Origin: Vibrio hepatarius
GTDB taxonomy: Bacteria > Pseudomonadota > Gammaproteobacteria > Enterobacterales > Vibrionaceae
Direction of reading: 5' to 3'
DNA length: 64,000 nucleotides
NCBI RefSeq assembly: GCF_001274785.1
Contig: NZ_LHPI01000006.1
Coordinates: 62,001-126,000 of the forward strand
Part shown: positions 9,853-19,626 of the stretch, piece after piece
How positions within the stretch are numbered: the stretch's first letter is position 1
Layout of the letters: each line of letters opens with the position of its first letter
Notes under the pieces: model-generated
The model's input: only the letters and a program-made list of their open reading frames with translations
The model's database searches: none
What the model was told of the DNA's origin: nothing
Translations under genes and position numbers: made by a program

Positions 9853-11220
9853 ATGAATAAAAACGACTATACACCAAGCGAAACAAACAGTTATCCAGAG
9901 CTAGCTCTGAATGTCATAACTCGCCAAGAGCATAATATCTCTCGCAAGCAAATCAGCGATAATGCATTGAAGGTGCTATACAGACTTCATGGTGCAGGCT
10001 TTGACGCATACCTCGTCGGCGGCGGGGTACGTGACCTGCTCCTTGGTCAGCAGCCGAAAGATTTCGATATCGCGACCAATGCCACCCCTGAGCAAATTCG
10101 TCAGTTGTTTAAAAACTGTCGCCTGATCGGCCGCCGTTTCCGTCTCGCTCACATCATGTTTGGCCGCGACATCATCGAAGTGGCGACCTTCCGTGGTCAC
10201 CACCAAGAGCCGAGCAAAAACGTCGCTCAGCAATCCAAAGAAGGCATGCTGCTGCGTGACAATGTTTACGGCAGTATCGATGAAGATGCCGAGCGTCGTG
10301 ACTTCACCGTAAACTCGATGTACTACAGCATTGCCGACTACTCCATCCACGACTACGCACGCGGCATGGAAGACCTAGACGACAAATTGGTACGTCTGAT
10401 CGGTGATCCAGAAACACGTTACCGCGAAGATCCTGTGCGTATGCTGCGTGCGGTTCGCTTTGCGGTGAAACTCGACTTCGATATCGAAGAAGATACGGCG
10501 GCGCCAATCGAAGAGATGGCAACGTTGCTGAGAGATATTCCACCAGCGCGTCTCTACGAAGAGTCTCTGAAAATGCTGCAATCGGGTCACGGTTTAGAAA
10601 CCTACCACCTGATGCGCGAATACAACTTGTTCCAGCAGCTGTTCCCGACTATCTCTGAGTTCTTTACCGAAGATTACTCGTCGCACACCGAACAGATGTT
10701 AGATCTGGTTCTGGATGCGACTGACCAGCGCATTGAAGAAGGCAAGCGCATCAACCCAGCGTTTATGTTTGCGGCGATGCTTTGGTACCCACTGCAAGCG
10801 AAAGCCGAGTGGTTGATGGAAAAACGCGACCTGTCGTACTACGACGCAATTATGGAAGCGAGCAACCACGTACTGGACGAACAAGTCCGTACTATCGCGA
10901 TTCCACGCCGTCACACCGCGACGATCCGCGAAATCTGGCAGTTGCAGTTGCGTATGCCTCGTCGTAACGGCAAACGAGCGTTCCGCTTAATGGAACTCAA
11001 CAAGTTCCGTGCGGGCTTTGATTTCCTCGAAATGCGCGGCGAAATCGAAGGTGGCGAAACAGCCGCACTCGCGAAATGGTGGAACACATTCCAATCAGCA
11101 GGGCGCAACATGCGTCAAGCGATGGTAGCGGATGTTGATGGTGGCTCTCCGAGCTCCGGCGCACCGAAAAAACGTCGTCGTAAAAACTTCCGTAAAAATA
11201 AGCCTAAGGCGACATCATGA
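9853..11220 (+). CDS. pcnB: Poly(A) polymerase I
   Basis: 455 aa. Adds 3' poly(A) tails to RNAs and so promotes decay; it also controls plasmid copy number through antisense RNA turnover. The class II nucleotidyltransferase core shows LVGGGVRDLLLG, then DFDIAT with the metal-binding Asp pair, and RRDFTVNSMYY. The C-terminus is Lys/Arg-rich (KKRRRKNFRKNK), as in E. coli PcnB, for RNA binding. Its stop overlaps the folK start by 4 bp (ATGA). E. coli pcnB uses a rare start codon; here an ATG is present. Confidence 0.96.
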   Translation: MNKNDYTPSETNSYPELALNVITRQEHNISRKQISDNALKVLYRLHGAGFDAYLVGGGVRDLLLGQQPKDFDIATNATPEQIRQLFKNCRLIGRRFRLAHIMFGRDIIEVATFRGHHQEPSKNVAQQSKEGMLLRDNVYGSIDEDAERRDFTVNSMYYSIADYSIHDYARGMEDLDDKLVRLIGDPETRYREDPVRMLRAVRFAVKLDFDIEEDTAAPIEEMATLLRDIPPARLYEESLKMLQSGHGLETYHLMREYNLFQQLFPTISEFFTEDYSSHTEQMLDLVLDATDQRIEEGKRINPAFMFAAMLWYPLQAKAEWLMEKRDLSYYDAIMEASNHVLDEQVRTIAIPRRHTATIREIWQLQLRMPRRNGKRAFRLMELNKFRAGFDFLEMRGEIEGGETAALAKWWNTFQSAGRNMRQAMVADVDGGSPSSGAPKKRRRKNFRKNKPKATS

Positions 11221-11702
11221 TCACGGTATTTATTGCGGTAGGGAGTAACCTTGCCGATCCCGTTGGTCAGGCCAAAAATGCGATCCAAGCACTGCGCAAA
11301 CTTCCGAAATCGGAATTTGTGAAGAGCTCGAGCCTTTACAGCAGCACGCCAATGGGACCGCAAGACCAACCGGATTACATTAACGCCGTGGTCGAAATCA
11401 AAACAGAATTAACGCCACTTGAACTGCTCGACTGCACCCAAGCGATCGAGTTAGAGCAAGGGCGCGTCCGTAAAGAAGAACGCTGGGGCCCAAGAACCTT
11501 AGATCTCGATATCATTCTTTACGGCAATGAGGTGATCGATTCCGAGCGTCTTATCGTTCCCCACTATGGAATGAAAGAGCGTGAATTTGTGCTCTACCCG
11601 CTCGCGGAAATCGCACCAAATTTAACCCTCCCATGCGGGAGCAGGCTAGAAGACTTGTTAACTGTCGTAGATAAGAATGGCCTGAATATTTGGCAATCAT
11701 AG
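11217..11702 (+). CDS. folK: 6-hydroxymethyl-7,8-dihydropterin pyrophosphokinase (copy 1)
   Basis: 161 aa HPPK; transfers pyrophosphate from ATP to 6-hydroxymethyl-dihydropterin in folate synthesis. Family signature [15 protein letters not shown] is present with its Asp pair, and the N-terminus VFIAVGSNL is typical. Coupled to pcnB by an ATGA overlap and followed closely by panB, the pcnB-folK-panBC arrangement known from E. coli. A second, divergent HPPK lies at 52393-52887 next to folB. Confidence 0.96.
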   Translation: MITVFIAVGSNLADPVGQAKNAIQALRKLPKSEFVKSSSLYSSTPMGPQDQPDYINAVVEIKTELTPLELLDCTQAIELEQGRVRKEERWGPRTLDLDIILYGNEVIDSERLIVPHYGMKEREFVLYPLAEIAPNLTLPCGSRLEDLLTVVDKNGLNIWQS

Positions 11703-11725
11703 CCAACTCCTTAAAAGGAAAAATC

Positions 11726-12520
11726 ATGAAAAAAATTACCATAAACGACCTAATGAAATGGAAGCAGGAAGGTCGTAAATTTGCTACTTCTACCGCTTAT
11801 GATGCGAGTTTTGCCCAGCTGTTTGAGAGCCAGGAAATGCCGGTTCTTTTAGTCGGAGACTCTTTAGGCATGGTTCTACAAGGAACCCGTGACACATTGC
11901 CTGTCACTGTAGAAGATATTGCTTACCATACACGCTGCGTTCGAGCAGGTAGCCCAAACTGTTTGCTGATGGCTGACATGCCATTTATGAGCTACGCGAC
12001 GCCAGAGCAAGCTTGTGAAAGCGCCGCTCAACTTATGCGTGCTGGCGCAAACATGGTAAAAATTGAAGGTGGCGACTGGTTAGTCGACACAGTAAAAATG
12101 CTGACGGAGCGCGCAGTCCCTGTCTGTGCCCACTTAGGCCTAACACCGCAATCGGTGAACATTTTCGGCGGCTTCAAAGTTCAAGGTCGTGAGCAAGACA
12201 AAGCAGACCGTATGGTACGTGACGCTCTGGCGCTACAAGAAGCCGGCGCGCAGATCATTCTGCTGGAGTGTGTTCCGCAAGAACTCGCGGCGCGCATTAC
12301 CGAAGTGTGTGATGTACCGGTCATCGGTATCGGCGCGGGTAACGTCACCGACGGTCAAATTCTCGTGATGCACGATATGTTCGGCATCTCAGCTAACTAC
12401 ATGCCTAAGTTCTCAAAAGATTTCCTAGCGGAAACTGGTGATATGCGCAAAGCTGTTGCTAAGTATAAAGCGGATGTCGAAAGCGGCGCTTTCCCAGACG
12501 AATCCCATACTATTGCCTGA
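11726..12520 (+). CDS. panB: 3-methyl-2-oxobutanoate hydroxymethyltransferase
   Basis: 264 aa, identical in length to E. coli PanB. Makes ketopantoate from alpha-ketoisovalerate and methylene-THF, the first committed step to pantothenate. Motifs [11 protein letters not shown] (Mg-binding Asp), VKIEGG and [20 protein letters not shown] are intact. I start it at the ATG at 11726, which has SD AAAAGGAA 8 nt upstream, rather than at in-frame upstream codons inside the end of folK. Forms panBC with the next gene. Confidence 0.97.
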   Translation: MKKITINDLMKWKQEGRKFATSTAYDASFAQLFESQEMPVLLVGDSLGMVLQGTRDTLPVTVEDIAYHTRCVRAGSPNCLLMADMPFMSYATPEQACESAAQLMRAGANMVKIEGGDWLVDTVKMLTERAVPVCAHLGLTPQSVNIFGGFKVQGREQDKADRMVRDALALQEAGAQIILLECVPQELAARITEVCDVPVIGIGAGNVTDGQILVMHDMFGISANYMPKFSKDFLAETGDMRKAVAKYKADVESGAFPDESHTIA

Positions 12521-12533
12521 GGAGCTAGTTATC

Positions 12534-13436
12534 ATGCAGACTTTTGCTGACATTGCCGCGCTTCGCGAGCAAATAAAACAGTACAAGCGTGACGGTCGTA
12601 AGATCGCTTTTGTACCGACTATGGGTAACTTGCACGAAGGTCACCTGACGCTGGTACGTAAAGCACGCGAGCACGCCGACGTCGTGGTGGTAAGCATCTT
12701 TGTCAACCCAATGCAGTTTGACCGTGCTGACGATCTCAATAACTACCCACGCACGTTGGAAGACGATCTGGCGAAGTTGAGCGGCGAAGCGGTTGAGCTA
12801 GTGTTTACCCCGACACCAGAAATCATGTACCCAGAAGGTTTGGACAAACAGACCTACGTTGAAGTGCCAGTATTATCGGGCATCTTGGAAGGGGCGTCTC
12901 GTCCGGGTCACTTCCGTGGTGTCTCTACGATTGTGACAAAGCTGTTTAACATCGTTCAACCAGATGTGGCTTGCTTCGGTGAGAAAGACTTCCAGCAACT
13001 CGCGATTATTCGCAAGATGACTGAAGACCTAGCGATGGATATCGAAATCATTGGAGTGCCAACCGTGCGTGAAATGGACGGTTTGGCGATGAGTTCTCGT
13101 AATGGTCTGCTGACTCTGGATGAGCGTCAACGCGCGCCTGTATTGGCTCGCACCATGCGATGGATCAGCAGTGCAATGCGCGGCGGCCGCGATGATTACG
13201 ATTCGATCATTGAAGACGCAAGCGACCAGCTAAGAGCAGCGGGTTTACATCCGGATGAAATCTTTATCCGTGATGCGCGTACCCTGCAAGCGATCACCAC
13301 AGAGACGACTCAAGCGGTGATCCTAATGTCTGCTTTCTTGGGTAAAGCCCGTCTGATCGACAATCAAGTGGTTGAAATGACGGTTGAATCGAAAGATGAA
13401 GACAGCAGTTCAGCCGATGCTGAAACCAGCGAATAA
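12534..13436 (+). CDS. panC: Pantothenate synthetase
   Basis: 300 aa; condenses pantoate and beta-alanine using [17 protein letters not shown] carries the HIGH-like motif, and FGEKDFQQL and MSSRNGLL are the conserved nucleotide/pantoate motifs. Start chosen at ATG 12534 with SD GAGGAG upstream; 13 bp after panB. The C-terminus has an acidic, Ser-rich tail of about 15 residues ([14 protein letters not shown]) beyond the usual end near residue 283. The tail is probably disordered and not catalytic. Confidence 0.97.
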   Translation: MQTFADIAALREQIKQYKRDGRKIAFVPTMGNLHEGHLTLVRKAREHADVVVVSIFVNPMQFDRADDLNNYPRTLEDDLAKLSGEAVELVFTPTPEIMYPEGLDKQTYVEVPVLSGILEGASRPGHFRGVSTIVTKLFNIVQPDVACFGEKDFQQLAIIRKMTEDLAMDIEIIGVPTVREMDGLAMSSRNGLLTLDERQRAPVLARTMRWISSAMRGGRDDYDSIIEDASDQLRAAGLHPDEIFIRDARTLQAITTETTQAVILMSAFLGKARLIDNQVVEMTVESKDEDSSSADAETSE

Positions 13437-13448
13437 GTCTGAGAGACA

Positions 13449-13477
13449 AAAAAGGGTTGGCAATGCCAACCCTTTTT
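13449..13477. terminator. Bidirectional terminator between panC and yadH
   Basis: AAAGGGTTGGC-AAT-GCCAACCCTTT stem with A-run on one side and T-run on the other, lying between convergent panC and the ABC permease gene. Confidence 0.9.
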
Positions 13478-13490
13478 AATTCTGCCGCGC

Positions 13491-14261
13491 TTATGAACGA
13501 AGGCCAATCCCGCGGGTAACCAAGTAGTGCGCAATTGCGTAAAGAGCGATAACAAATACACCTAGCACGCCAAACGAGGTAACGATACCCACGTCTGAAA
13601 CCCCGAGAAAACCGTAACGGAACGCGTTCACCATGTACACAATCGGGTTGATTTTCGACACACCTTGCCAGAACTCAGGCAACAAACTGATCGAGTAAAA
13701 CACCCCACCGAGATAGGTCAATGGCGTTAACACGAAGGTCGGAATAATCGAGATATCGTCAAACGTTTTGGCGTAAACCGCGTTAATAAGCCCGCCTAGA
13801 GCAAACACGACCGACGTCATAAACACCGTCGCCACAATAATGCCCCAGTGTTCCACTTGCAGGTCAACAAACAATAACGACACACAGGTAACGATCGCGC
13901 CAACCAATAGGCCACGCGTCACCCCACCCATCACGTAGCCCGCAATGATCACGTAATTTGGCACTGGTGCCACTAACAATTCTTCAATGTTTTTCTGCAG
14001 CTTAGCGCTGAAAAACGACGAAGCCACGTTCGAGTACGAGTTGGTGATCACCGACATCATGATAAGGCCCGGAACGATGTATTCCATGTAGCTAAAGCCG
14101 TTCATTTCACCGATTCGCGAACCAATCAGGTTACCGAAAATAATGAAATAGAGCGTCATAGTGATCGCTGGCGGAACTAAGGTCTGCACCCAGATACGGG
14201 TAAAGCGAGTGACTTCTTTATTTAATAGGCTACAAAATGCAGTCCAATACAAACGGTACAT
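13491..14261 (-). CDS. yadH: ABC-2 type transporter permease (YadH-like)
   Basis: 256 aa inner-membrane protein with about six hydrophobic segments and an ABC2_membrane pattern (PGLIMMSVITNSYSNVASSFF; LTPLTYLGGVFYSISLLP). It starts directly after the stop of the ATPase gene, so the pair is co-translated. Homologous to E. coli YadH. The exported substrate is not known and cannot be told from the sequence. Confidence 0.93.
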   Translation of the reverse strand: MYRLYWTAFCSLLNKEVTRFTRIWVQTLVPPAITMTLYFIIFGNLIGSRIGEMNGFSYMEYIVPGLIMMSVITNSYSNVASSFFSAKLQKNIEELLVAPVPNYVIIAGYVMGGVTRGLLVGAIVTCVSLLFVDLQVEHWGIIVATVFMTSVVFALGGLINAVYAKTFDDISIIPTFVLTPLTYLGGVFYSISLLPEFWQGVSKINPIVYMVNAFRYGFLGVSDVGIVTSFGVLGVFVIALYAIAHYLVTRGIGLRS

Positions 14262-15176
14262 CTACTTGCTCCCCTCTCTGACAATACTGACGAACAACTC
14301 TTCTAAACGGTTGGCTTTGTTACGCATCGACAGAACTCTAATGCCCTGCTCGCTGAGTTGAGCAAAAATGTCATTTAGACCTTTGGTCTTCTCGATTTCG
14401 ATCTCCAGCGATCCTGAATCCATTTTCTGCGCAACCACACCTTCTAAAGTTGGTTCCGGTGAGCCGTCTTCTAGGTCGAGGATAAAGGTTTCGACTTGCA
14501 GCTTACTGAGCAGGTTCTTCATCGTGGTGTTTTCAATCAACTCACCTTTGTTGATGATGCCGATGTTGCGACACAGCATTTCAGCTTCTTCTAGGTAGTG
14601 AGTGGTGAGAATAATGGTAATCCCCTGCTGGTTGATCTCTTTGAGGAACTGCCACATTGAGCGGCGCAGTTCGATATCGACCCCAGCAGTAGGTTCATCA
14701 AGGATCAGCAATTGTGGCTCATGCATCAAGGCACGCGCGATCATCAATCGACGCTTCATACCGCCGGATAGATTTCTTGAACGTTCGCTACGTTTTTCCC
14801 AAAGATCGAGCTTTTTAAGATACTTTTCTGCTCTTTGTTTCGCAAGAGGCTTAGGCACACCGTAGTAACCCGCTTGCTGCAGAACGATCTGCTCAACCGT
14901 TTCAAACTGGTTAAAGTTGAATTCTTGTGGCACGAGACCGAGATTCTGCTTCGCCAATTCCAGTTCTTTATCGATGTCATGACCAAACACGGTTACCTTG
15001 CCCGAAGTTTTGTTCACCAACGAAGAAATCACTCCGATCGTGGTCGACTTACCTGCCCCGTTAGGGCCTAGCAAAGCGTAGAAATCTCCTTTTTCAACGT
15101 TTAAGCTCACTCCTTTTAGCGCTTCAAAACCGCCGGCATAAGTTTTGCGGAGCTGTTCAATTTCTAGTGCGTACAT
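14262..15176 (-). CDS. yadG: ABC transporter ATP-binding protein (YadG-like)
   Basis: 304 aa. Walker A GPNGAGKST, signature LSGGMKRR, Walker B LLILDEPTAGVD and switch His in TTHYLEEAE are all present. An accessory C-terminal region of about 80 residues is typical of ABC-2/DrrA-like exporters. Paired with the permease immediately downstream. Near panBC, as in E. coli (yadGH), but on the opposite strand and separated by a terminator. Confidence 0.95.
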   Translation of the reverse strand: MYALEIEQLRKTYAGGFEALKGVSLNVEKGDFYALLGPNGAGKSTTIGVISSLVNKTSGKVTVFGHDIDKELELAKQNLGLVPQEFNFNQFETVEQIVLQQAGYYGVPKPLAKQRAEKYLKKLDLWEKRSERSRNLSGGMKRRLMIARALMHEPQLLILDEPTAGVDIELRRSMWQFLKEINQQGITIILTTHYLEEAEMLCRNIGIINKGELIENTTMKNLLSKLQVETFILDLEDGSPEPTLEGVVAQKMDSGSLEIEIEKTKGLNDIFAQLSEQGIRVLSMRNKANRLEELFVSIVREGSK

Positions 15177-15320
15177 ACTCTTTCTTATTGTGCTGAGTCG
15201 TGAATGGCGATTAGTCTATCGTTAGGCAAAGTTGATTACAATTAAACCTTTCCATTTTTTTAGAAATATTGATATTTCACTTCTCGCAAAGATCATCTTC
15301 GCGATAAATCGCGGATAATA

Positions 15321-15346
15321 AAACGCCCCAGCAAAGCTGAGGCGCA
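15321..15346 (-). terminator. Terminator after the SulP gene
   Basis: On the minus strand GCCTCAGC-TTT-GCTGGGGC (one G-T pair) is followed by GTTTTATTAT, 26 bp beyond the SulP stop. Confidence 0.75.
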
Positions 15347-15371
15347 GTAGTAAAACTAAGCGGTAATAAGC

Positions 15372-17042
15372 TTAAACGGCTTGGTATTGTTGCTCGTCGC
15401 TATCTACGTGTTTGATCGCGGCTTTCAGCGCTTCATACCTAAACTTATACACGTTGTCATTCGGTACGAGGTCGACAACGTGGAATTTTTCCAGTTGCTG
15501 ACGAGTGTTTTCGTTTGGACACAATAAGTAGACCTGACAGTTTGCATCAAGCGCGTCTTTGATGGCGTTTTCTAGCGCCAGACCAACAGTGACATCAATC
15601 ATCGGCACGTCGGTTAAATCAAGGATCATCACTTCGTAATCCGAAATACTAGTGTGCTGACGAGAGATCGCTTTCGATACACTGAAAATCATCGGCCCTG
15701 ACAGATAGAAGAACAGTACCTTACTTCTTGCTCTATCGAGTAACGCCCTTTCACTGTCAGTTAGCGGCACGTCATCGTCATCGGCGTCACTGATCGCTTT
15801 GACTTGGCGTGCCTGTTCACGGCTAAGACGCTCAATCACGATAACGTTAGAGATAAAGACCCCAAGGCCGACCGCGACGATCAGGTCAACAAACACCGTC
15901 AATAACATCACGCCGTACATGATCACCATGCCCTGCACGCTGACTTTGTGTGCTCGCTGGATAAAACTCCAATCCAGAATGTTAAAGCCAACATAGACAG
16001 CAATACCCGCCAGCACCGCCATTGGGATAGGTTCGGTCAAACCGCCTGCGACCAGTACCACCAACGCTAATACCAGCGCGCGAATTACCCCAGACAACGG
16101 CGAACGCGCACCAACCTGAATATTGGTTACCGTTCCCATGGTCGCCCCCGCACCTGGCAACGCACCGAACAGACCCGAAATCATGTTCGCTAAACCTTGA
16201 CCGCGCAGTTCTTTGTCGGAGTCGTGTTCTTTACGCGTCAGAGAGTCACCAATGACTGCGGTCAAAAGCGTATCGATACATCCCAACGTACCAAGTACCA
16301 AGGCGTCAATCACCATCTCGGTAAACATTTCCGCGTTGATATGTGGAACAACCAAGCTTGGCAAGCCTGCCGGGATCTCACCAATACGGCGAATGGACTC
16401 AGAATCAAATAGGATTACCGACAGCAGCGTAACCGCGACCAACGCAACCAACTGAGCTGGGACATACTTGCGATACTGTTGAGGGAAAAAGAACAGGATG
16501 CCCAGTGTCAGCGCGCCAAGAAATAACTCGCTGAACTTCATATTGGCCACGGTATCCGGCAACGCGGTCAAGGTACCAACCACACCACCCGCGGGTGCAG
16601 CGTGACCAAGTAGTGGTGATAACTGCAAGATAATCAAGATAACGCCGATTCCCGACATAAAGCCGGATATCACGCTATATGGCATCAAAGTGATGTATTT
16701 TCCTAGCTTAAGCGTACCAATCAAGATCTGGAACGCGCCCGCCATCATCACCACGGTGAACGTCATAGCTATACCACTTTCTGGGTACTTCGCCACCATA
16801 CTGGTTAGTACTGCGGTCATGATCACCGTCATAGGACCGGTCGGCTCTGAAATAAGGGTATTGGAACCGCCAAACAGCGAGGCAAACAAGCCCACCATTA
16901 TCGCGCCCCATAAACCCGCTTCCGCTCCAGCGCCTGAAGCAACACCAAATGCTAGTGCAAGCGGCAAAGAGATAATCGCGGTGGTGACACCACCAAATAC
17001 ATCCCCTTTGAGGTTGATATCATCAAAACGACTTCCGAACAC
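15372..17042 (-). CDS. SulP family inorganic anion transporter
   Basis: 556 aa. The transmembrane part (about 10-14 helices, residues 1-400) begins with GDVFGGVTTAIISLPLALAFGVASGAGAEAG and carries ALPGAGATMGTV. A cytoplasmic STAS domain (about 435-540; MILDLTDVPMIDVTVG) follows. The start is a GTG with SD GGAG 7 nt upstream. The divergent neighbour is a beta-carbonic anhydrase; a SulP/CA pair suggests bicarbonate transport (BicA-like), but this member could carry sulfate or another anion. Substrate is inference. Confidence 0.92.
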   Translation of the reverse strand: MFGSRFDDINLKGDVFGGVTTAIISLPLALAFGVASGAGAEAGLWGAIMVGLFASLFGGSNTLISEPTGPMTVIMTAVLTSMVAKYPESGIAMTFTVVMMAGAFQILIGTLKLGKYITLMPYSVISGFMSGIGVILIILQLSPLLGHAAPAGGVVGTLTALPDTVANMKFSELFLGALTLGILFFFPQQYRKYVPAQLVALVAVTLLSVILFDSESIRRIGEIPAGLPSLVVPHINAEMFTEMVIDALVLGTLGCIDTLLTAVIGDSLTRKEHDSDKELRGQGLANMISGLFGALPGAGATMGTVTNIQVGARSPLSGVIRALVLALVVLVAGGLTEPIPMAVLAGIAVYVGFNILDWSFIQRAHKVSVQGMVIMYGVMLLTVFVDLIVAVGLGVFISNVIVIERLSREQARQVKAISDADDDDVPLTDSERALLDRARSKVLFFYLSGPMIFSVSKAISRQHTSISDYEVMILDLTDVPMIDVTVGLALENAIKDALDANCQVYLLCPNENTRQQLEKFHVVDLVPNDNVYKFRYEALKAAIKHVDSDEQQYQAV

Positions 17043-17324
17043 AACTCAACTCCACAATAGAACTCACCAAATTGACGCGATATGCGCCGAACTGCACTGA
17101 ATTGCAGATATAAACCGAATTTTAACAAATATTACCTAACTGAGATAAGTATTAACGGTCAACGATCGGTTATCCGTTATAACAATTAGTTAGGATGTCT
17201 ACTAAGTTTATGTTTTTTAGCCCTCGAACTAGTCAGATGAGTGCTAGTTTGCTCATTTATTGCGAGAACGAAATTGTAACATTGTGTATAGTAATACAAG
17301 TATTTTTTAAGGATTACTAACAAG

Positions 17325-17993
17325 ATGCCGGAAATTAAACAGCTATTTGAAAATAACTCTAAGTGGTCTGAGTCGATCAAAGCTGAACGACCTGAATATT
17401 TTGCCAAGTTGGAAGAAGGCCAAAACCCAGGATTTTTATGGATCGGGTGCTCAGATAGTCGCGTACCAGCTGAACGTCTGACGGGTCTTTACTCTGGCGA
17501 ATTGTTTGTCCACCGCAACGTGGCTAACCAAGTAATTCATACCGATTTGAACTGTTTGTCTGTGGTGCAATACGCAGTCGACGTACTCAAAGTGAAACAC
17601 ATCATTGTGTGTGGTCACTATGGTTGTGGCGGTGTTAACGCTGCTATCGACAATCCGCAGCTAGGCTTGATCAACAACTGGTTGTTACACATCCGTGATC
17701 TATACTTCAAGCACCGTAGCTACTTAGACCAAATGCCATTGGCGGATCGCGCTGACAAATTAGGCGAGCTAAACGTTGCTGAACAGGTCTATAACCTCGG
17801 CAACTCGACAATTATGCAAAATGCTTGGGAGCGCGGCCAAGACGTAGAGCTACACGGTGTGGTTTATGGTATTGGCGATGGAAAACTGGAGTATTTGGGC
17901 GTGCGATCTAATTCTCGTAACAGCCTAGATACCTCTTACCAAAAAGCGATGGAAGAGATCCTTAACCCAGAACATAAGCTGCTGTGTCGCTAA
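17325..17993 (+). CDS. can: Beta-class carbonic anhydrase
   Basis: 222 aa. Reversible hydration of CO2 in the cytoplasm. Zinc ligands Cys42, Asp44, His98 and Cys101 fall at the same positions as in E. coli Can, within CSDSRVPAE and GHYGCGG. The ATG is preceded by SD AAGGA. Faces the SulP transporter across a 282-bp AT-rich gap that must hold both promoters; supplies or uses bicarbonate with it. Confidence 0.97.
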   Translation: MPEIKQLFENNSKWSESIKAERPEYFAKLEEGQNPGFLWIGCSDSRVPAERLTGLYSGELFVHRNVANQVIHTDLNCLSVVQYAVDVLKVKHIIVCGHYGCGGVNAAIDNPQLGLINNWLLHIRDLYFKHRSYLDQMPLADRADKLGELNVAEQVYNLGNSTIMQNAWERGQDVELHGVVYGIGDGKLEYLGVRSNSRNSLDTSYQKAMEEILNPEHKLLCR

Positions 17994-18007
17994 GCGCAGC
18001 CCACTAG

Positions 18008-18037
18008 AAAAAGCGCCCACATGATGTGGGCGTTTTT
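18008..18037. terminator. Bidirectional terminator between can and hpt
   Basis: CGCCCAC-ATGAT-GTGGGCG stem with flanking A- and T-runs; serves convergent can and hpt. Confidence 0.9.
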
Positions 18038-18042
18038 GTAGC

Positions 18043-18573
18043 TTATTCCTGAGGAACAACTTTACCGATAAACGGTAGGTGGCGGTATTTTTGTGCGTAG
18101 TCGATACCCACACCAACCACAAATTCATCAGGGATTGAAAAACCAATCCAATCAACCGGAACTTCCACTTCACGACGTGACGGTTTATCAAGCAGAGTAC
18201 AAATCGCGATAGACTTTGGTTCACGTAGTGACAAGATTTCACGGATCTTATTCAGTGTGTTACCTGTATCGATGATGTCTTCAACAATCACCACATCTTT
18301 ACCTTTGATGTCATCATGAAGGTCTTTCAGGATACGAACGTCACGCGAGCTTTCCATAGTATTGCCGTAGCTAGAAGCAGTCATGAAATCGATTTGATGA
18401 GTCAGTTCGATATTACGTGCTAAGTCCGCCAAGAATACAAATGAACCGCGTAACAGGCCAACCAGAACTAAATCGTCACTGCCTTTGTATCGAGCAGTAA
18501 TTTGCTTACCAAGTTCACGTACACGTTCCTGAACCTCTTGCTCAGAAATCATTACTTCTACTGTATGTTTCAT
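18043..18573 (-). CDS. hpt: Hypoxanthine phosphoribosyltransferase
   Basis: 176 aa purine-salvage enzyme converting hypoxanthine (and less well guanine) plus PRPP to IMP/GMP. The PRPP-binding motif [14 protein letters not shown] and the hood region [10 protein letters not shown] are intact; length matches E. coli Hpt (178). Convergent with can and divergent from the quorum-sensing regulator, an arrangement kept across vibrios. Confidence 0.97.
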   Translation of the reverse strand: MKHTVEVMISEQEVQERVRELGKQITARYKGSDDLVLVGLLRGSFVFLADLARNIELTHQIDFMTASSYGNTMESSRDVRILKDLHDDIKGKDVVIVEDIIDTGNTLNKIREILSLREPKSIAICTLLDKPSRREVEVPVDWIGFSIPDEFVVGVGIDYAQKYRHLPFIGKVVPQE

Positions 18574-18766
18574 ACTAATCTCGTTTATCGCGTTTTAACC
18601 AGTACCTACAGTGTAGATACTCGTTGATGGTTTTGAGCGCGTAGTTTAACACTGCATAAGAGCAAGGAAAAAGTCTCAACCCTCAGAAATTCAGCAACGA
18701 CAACTTAAACCATATGACATACCACACGTATATTAACAATTATGGTTATAAAGTAACCTGAAAACA

Positions 18767-18795
18767 TTGACCTTCCGCATATGCACCATTACACT
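18767..18795 (+). promoter_or_regulatory. Predicted promoter of the luxR-type gene
   Basis: TTGACC at 18767-18772, 17-bp spacer, TACACT at 18790-18795. Start would be near 18802, giving a leader of about 70 nt that contains the hairpins described in the next entry. Sequence-based only. Confidence 0.45.
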
Positions 18796-18831
18796 CATTA
18801 TGCTTTTAAGCAAATAATAAAATACTAAATA

Positions 18832-18863
18832 GGGCAAAGCCCAACCAACTCACTTGGCAAGGA
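18832..18863 (+). promoter_or_regulatory. Structured 5' leader and probable Qrr sRNA target of the luxR-type mRNA
   Basis: Two short hairpins sit next to the ribosome binding site: GGGC-AAA-GCCC (18832-18842) and CCAA-CTCAC-TTGG (18845-18857). SD AAGGA follows at 18859-18863. In V. harveyi and V. cholerae, Qrr sRNAs with Hfq pair with this leader region and block translation at low cell density. The leader here looks like the known one, so the same control is inferred. The Qrr genes are not in the window. Confidence 0.6.
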
Positions 18864-18870
18864 AATTGAA

Positions 18871-19485
18871 ATGGACTCTATAGCTAAAAGGCCTCGTACG
18901 CGCCTGTCTCCTCAAAAGAGAAAACAACAACTGATGGAAATCTCATTAGAAGTGTTTGCTCGCCGAGGTATCGGTCGTGGTGGTCATGCGGATATCGCTG
19001 AAATTGCTCAAGTTTCAGTCGCAACAGTATTTAACTACTTCCCAACTCGCGAAGATTTGGTTGATGACGTACTTAACTACGTAGTTCGCCAGTTTTCTAA
19101 CTTTCTTTCGGACAACATCGATCTCGATATGCACGCAAAGGAGAACCTCGCTAACCTAACATCGGCGATGGTTGAGCTTGTGGTGAATGACTGTCATTGG
19201 TTGAAAGTATGGTTTGAGTGGAGTGCGTCAACTCGCGATGAAGTTTGGCCGCTGTTTGTTACAACCAACCGTACGAATCAGTTATTGGTACAGAACATGT
19301 TCATCAAAGCGATTGAGCGTGGTGAAGTGTGTGACCAGCATGATCCCGCGGATCTGGCAACGCTGTTCCACGGCATCTGCTACTCACTGTTCGTACAAGC
19401 TAACCGCATCAAAAATCCTGATGCTCTAGCAACTCTGACACAGAGCTACCTAGACATGTTATGCATCTACAACCGTGATCACTAA
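18871..19485 (+). CDS. luxR: TetR-family quorum-sensing master regulator (LuxR/OpaR/SmcR/HapR type)
   Basis: 204 aa. Begins MDSIAKRPRTRLSP, the hallmark of the family. A TetR helix-turn-helix (about 30-65; IAEIAQVSVATVFNYFPTRE) is followed by an all-helical dimer and ligand-pocket domain ending in LDMLCIYNRDH. At high cell density these proteins activate or repress large regulons (proteases, biofilm, type III/VI secretion, luminescence where present). Residues 1-90 read almost like OpaR/SmcR; the C-terminal third (KNPDALATLTQS) diverges most. The name varies by species (luxR, opaR, smcR, vtpR, vcpR), so the symbol is generic. Unrelated to the acyl-HSL receptor LuxR of V. fischeri. Confidence 0.97.
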   Translation: MDSIAKRPRTRLSPQKRKQQLMEISLEVFARRGIGRGGHADIAEIAQVSVATVFNYFPTREDLVDDVLNYVVRQFSNFLSDNIDLDMHAKENLANLTSAMVELVVNDCHWLKVWFEWSASTRDEVWPLFVTTNRTNQLLVQNMFIKAIERGEVCDQHDPADLATLFHGICYSLFVQANRIKNPDALATLTQSYLDMLCIYNRDH

Positions 19486-19505
19486 GATCAAGAAGCAATA
19501 GCACA

Positions 19506-19537
19506 CAAGGCTGATGGTAAACATCGGCCTTTTTTAT
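19506..19537 (+). terminator. Terminator after the luxR-type gene
   Basis: AGGCTGATG-GTAAA-CATCGGCCT followed by a T-run, 21 bp after the stop codon. Confidence 0.85.
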
Positions 19538-19577
19538 TGCCTGAATATACCTAGGCTTATCAGACTGACCCAGATAT

Positions 19578-19610
19578 AAAAAAACCGCTGAACTTGTCAG
19601 CGGTTTTCTT
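19578..19610 (-). terminator. Terminator after lpd
   Basis: CCGCTGA-ACTTG-TCAGCGG stem (19585-19603) with A/T runs on both sides, 17 bp beyond the lpd stop on the minus strand; it may work in both directions. Confidence 0.85.
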
Positions 19611-19626
19611 CAAGCTTTAAGAAAAA

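Noticed and set aside
9976..10350. 124-codon frame opposite pcnB
   Set aside because: Antisense shadow of a well-recognised gene; no SD and no family resemblance.
18739..18762. Autoregulatory LuxR-type binding site in the promoter of the luxR-type gene
   Set aside because: The TATTAACAATTATGG region is only loosely like the consensus; too degenerate to call without a matrix scan.
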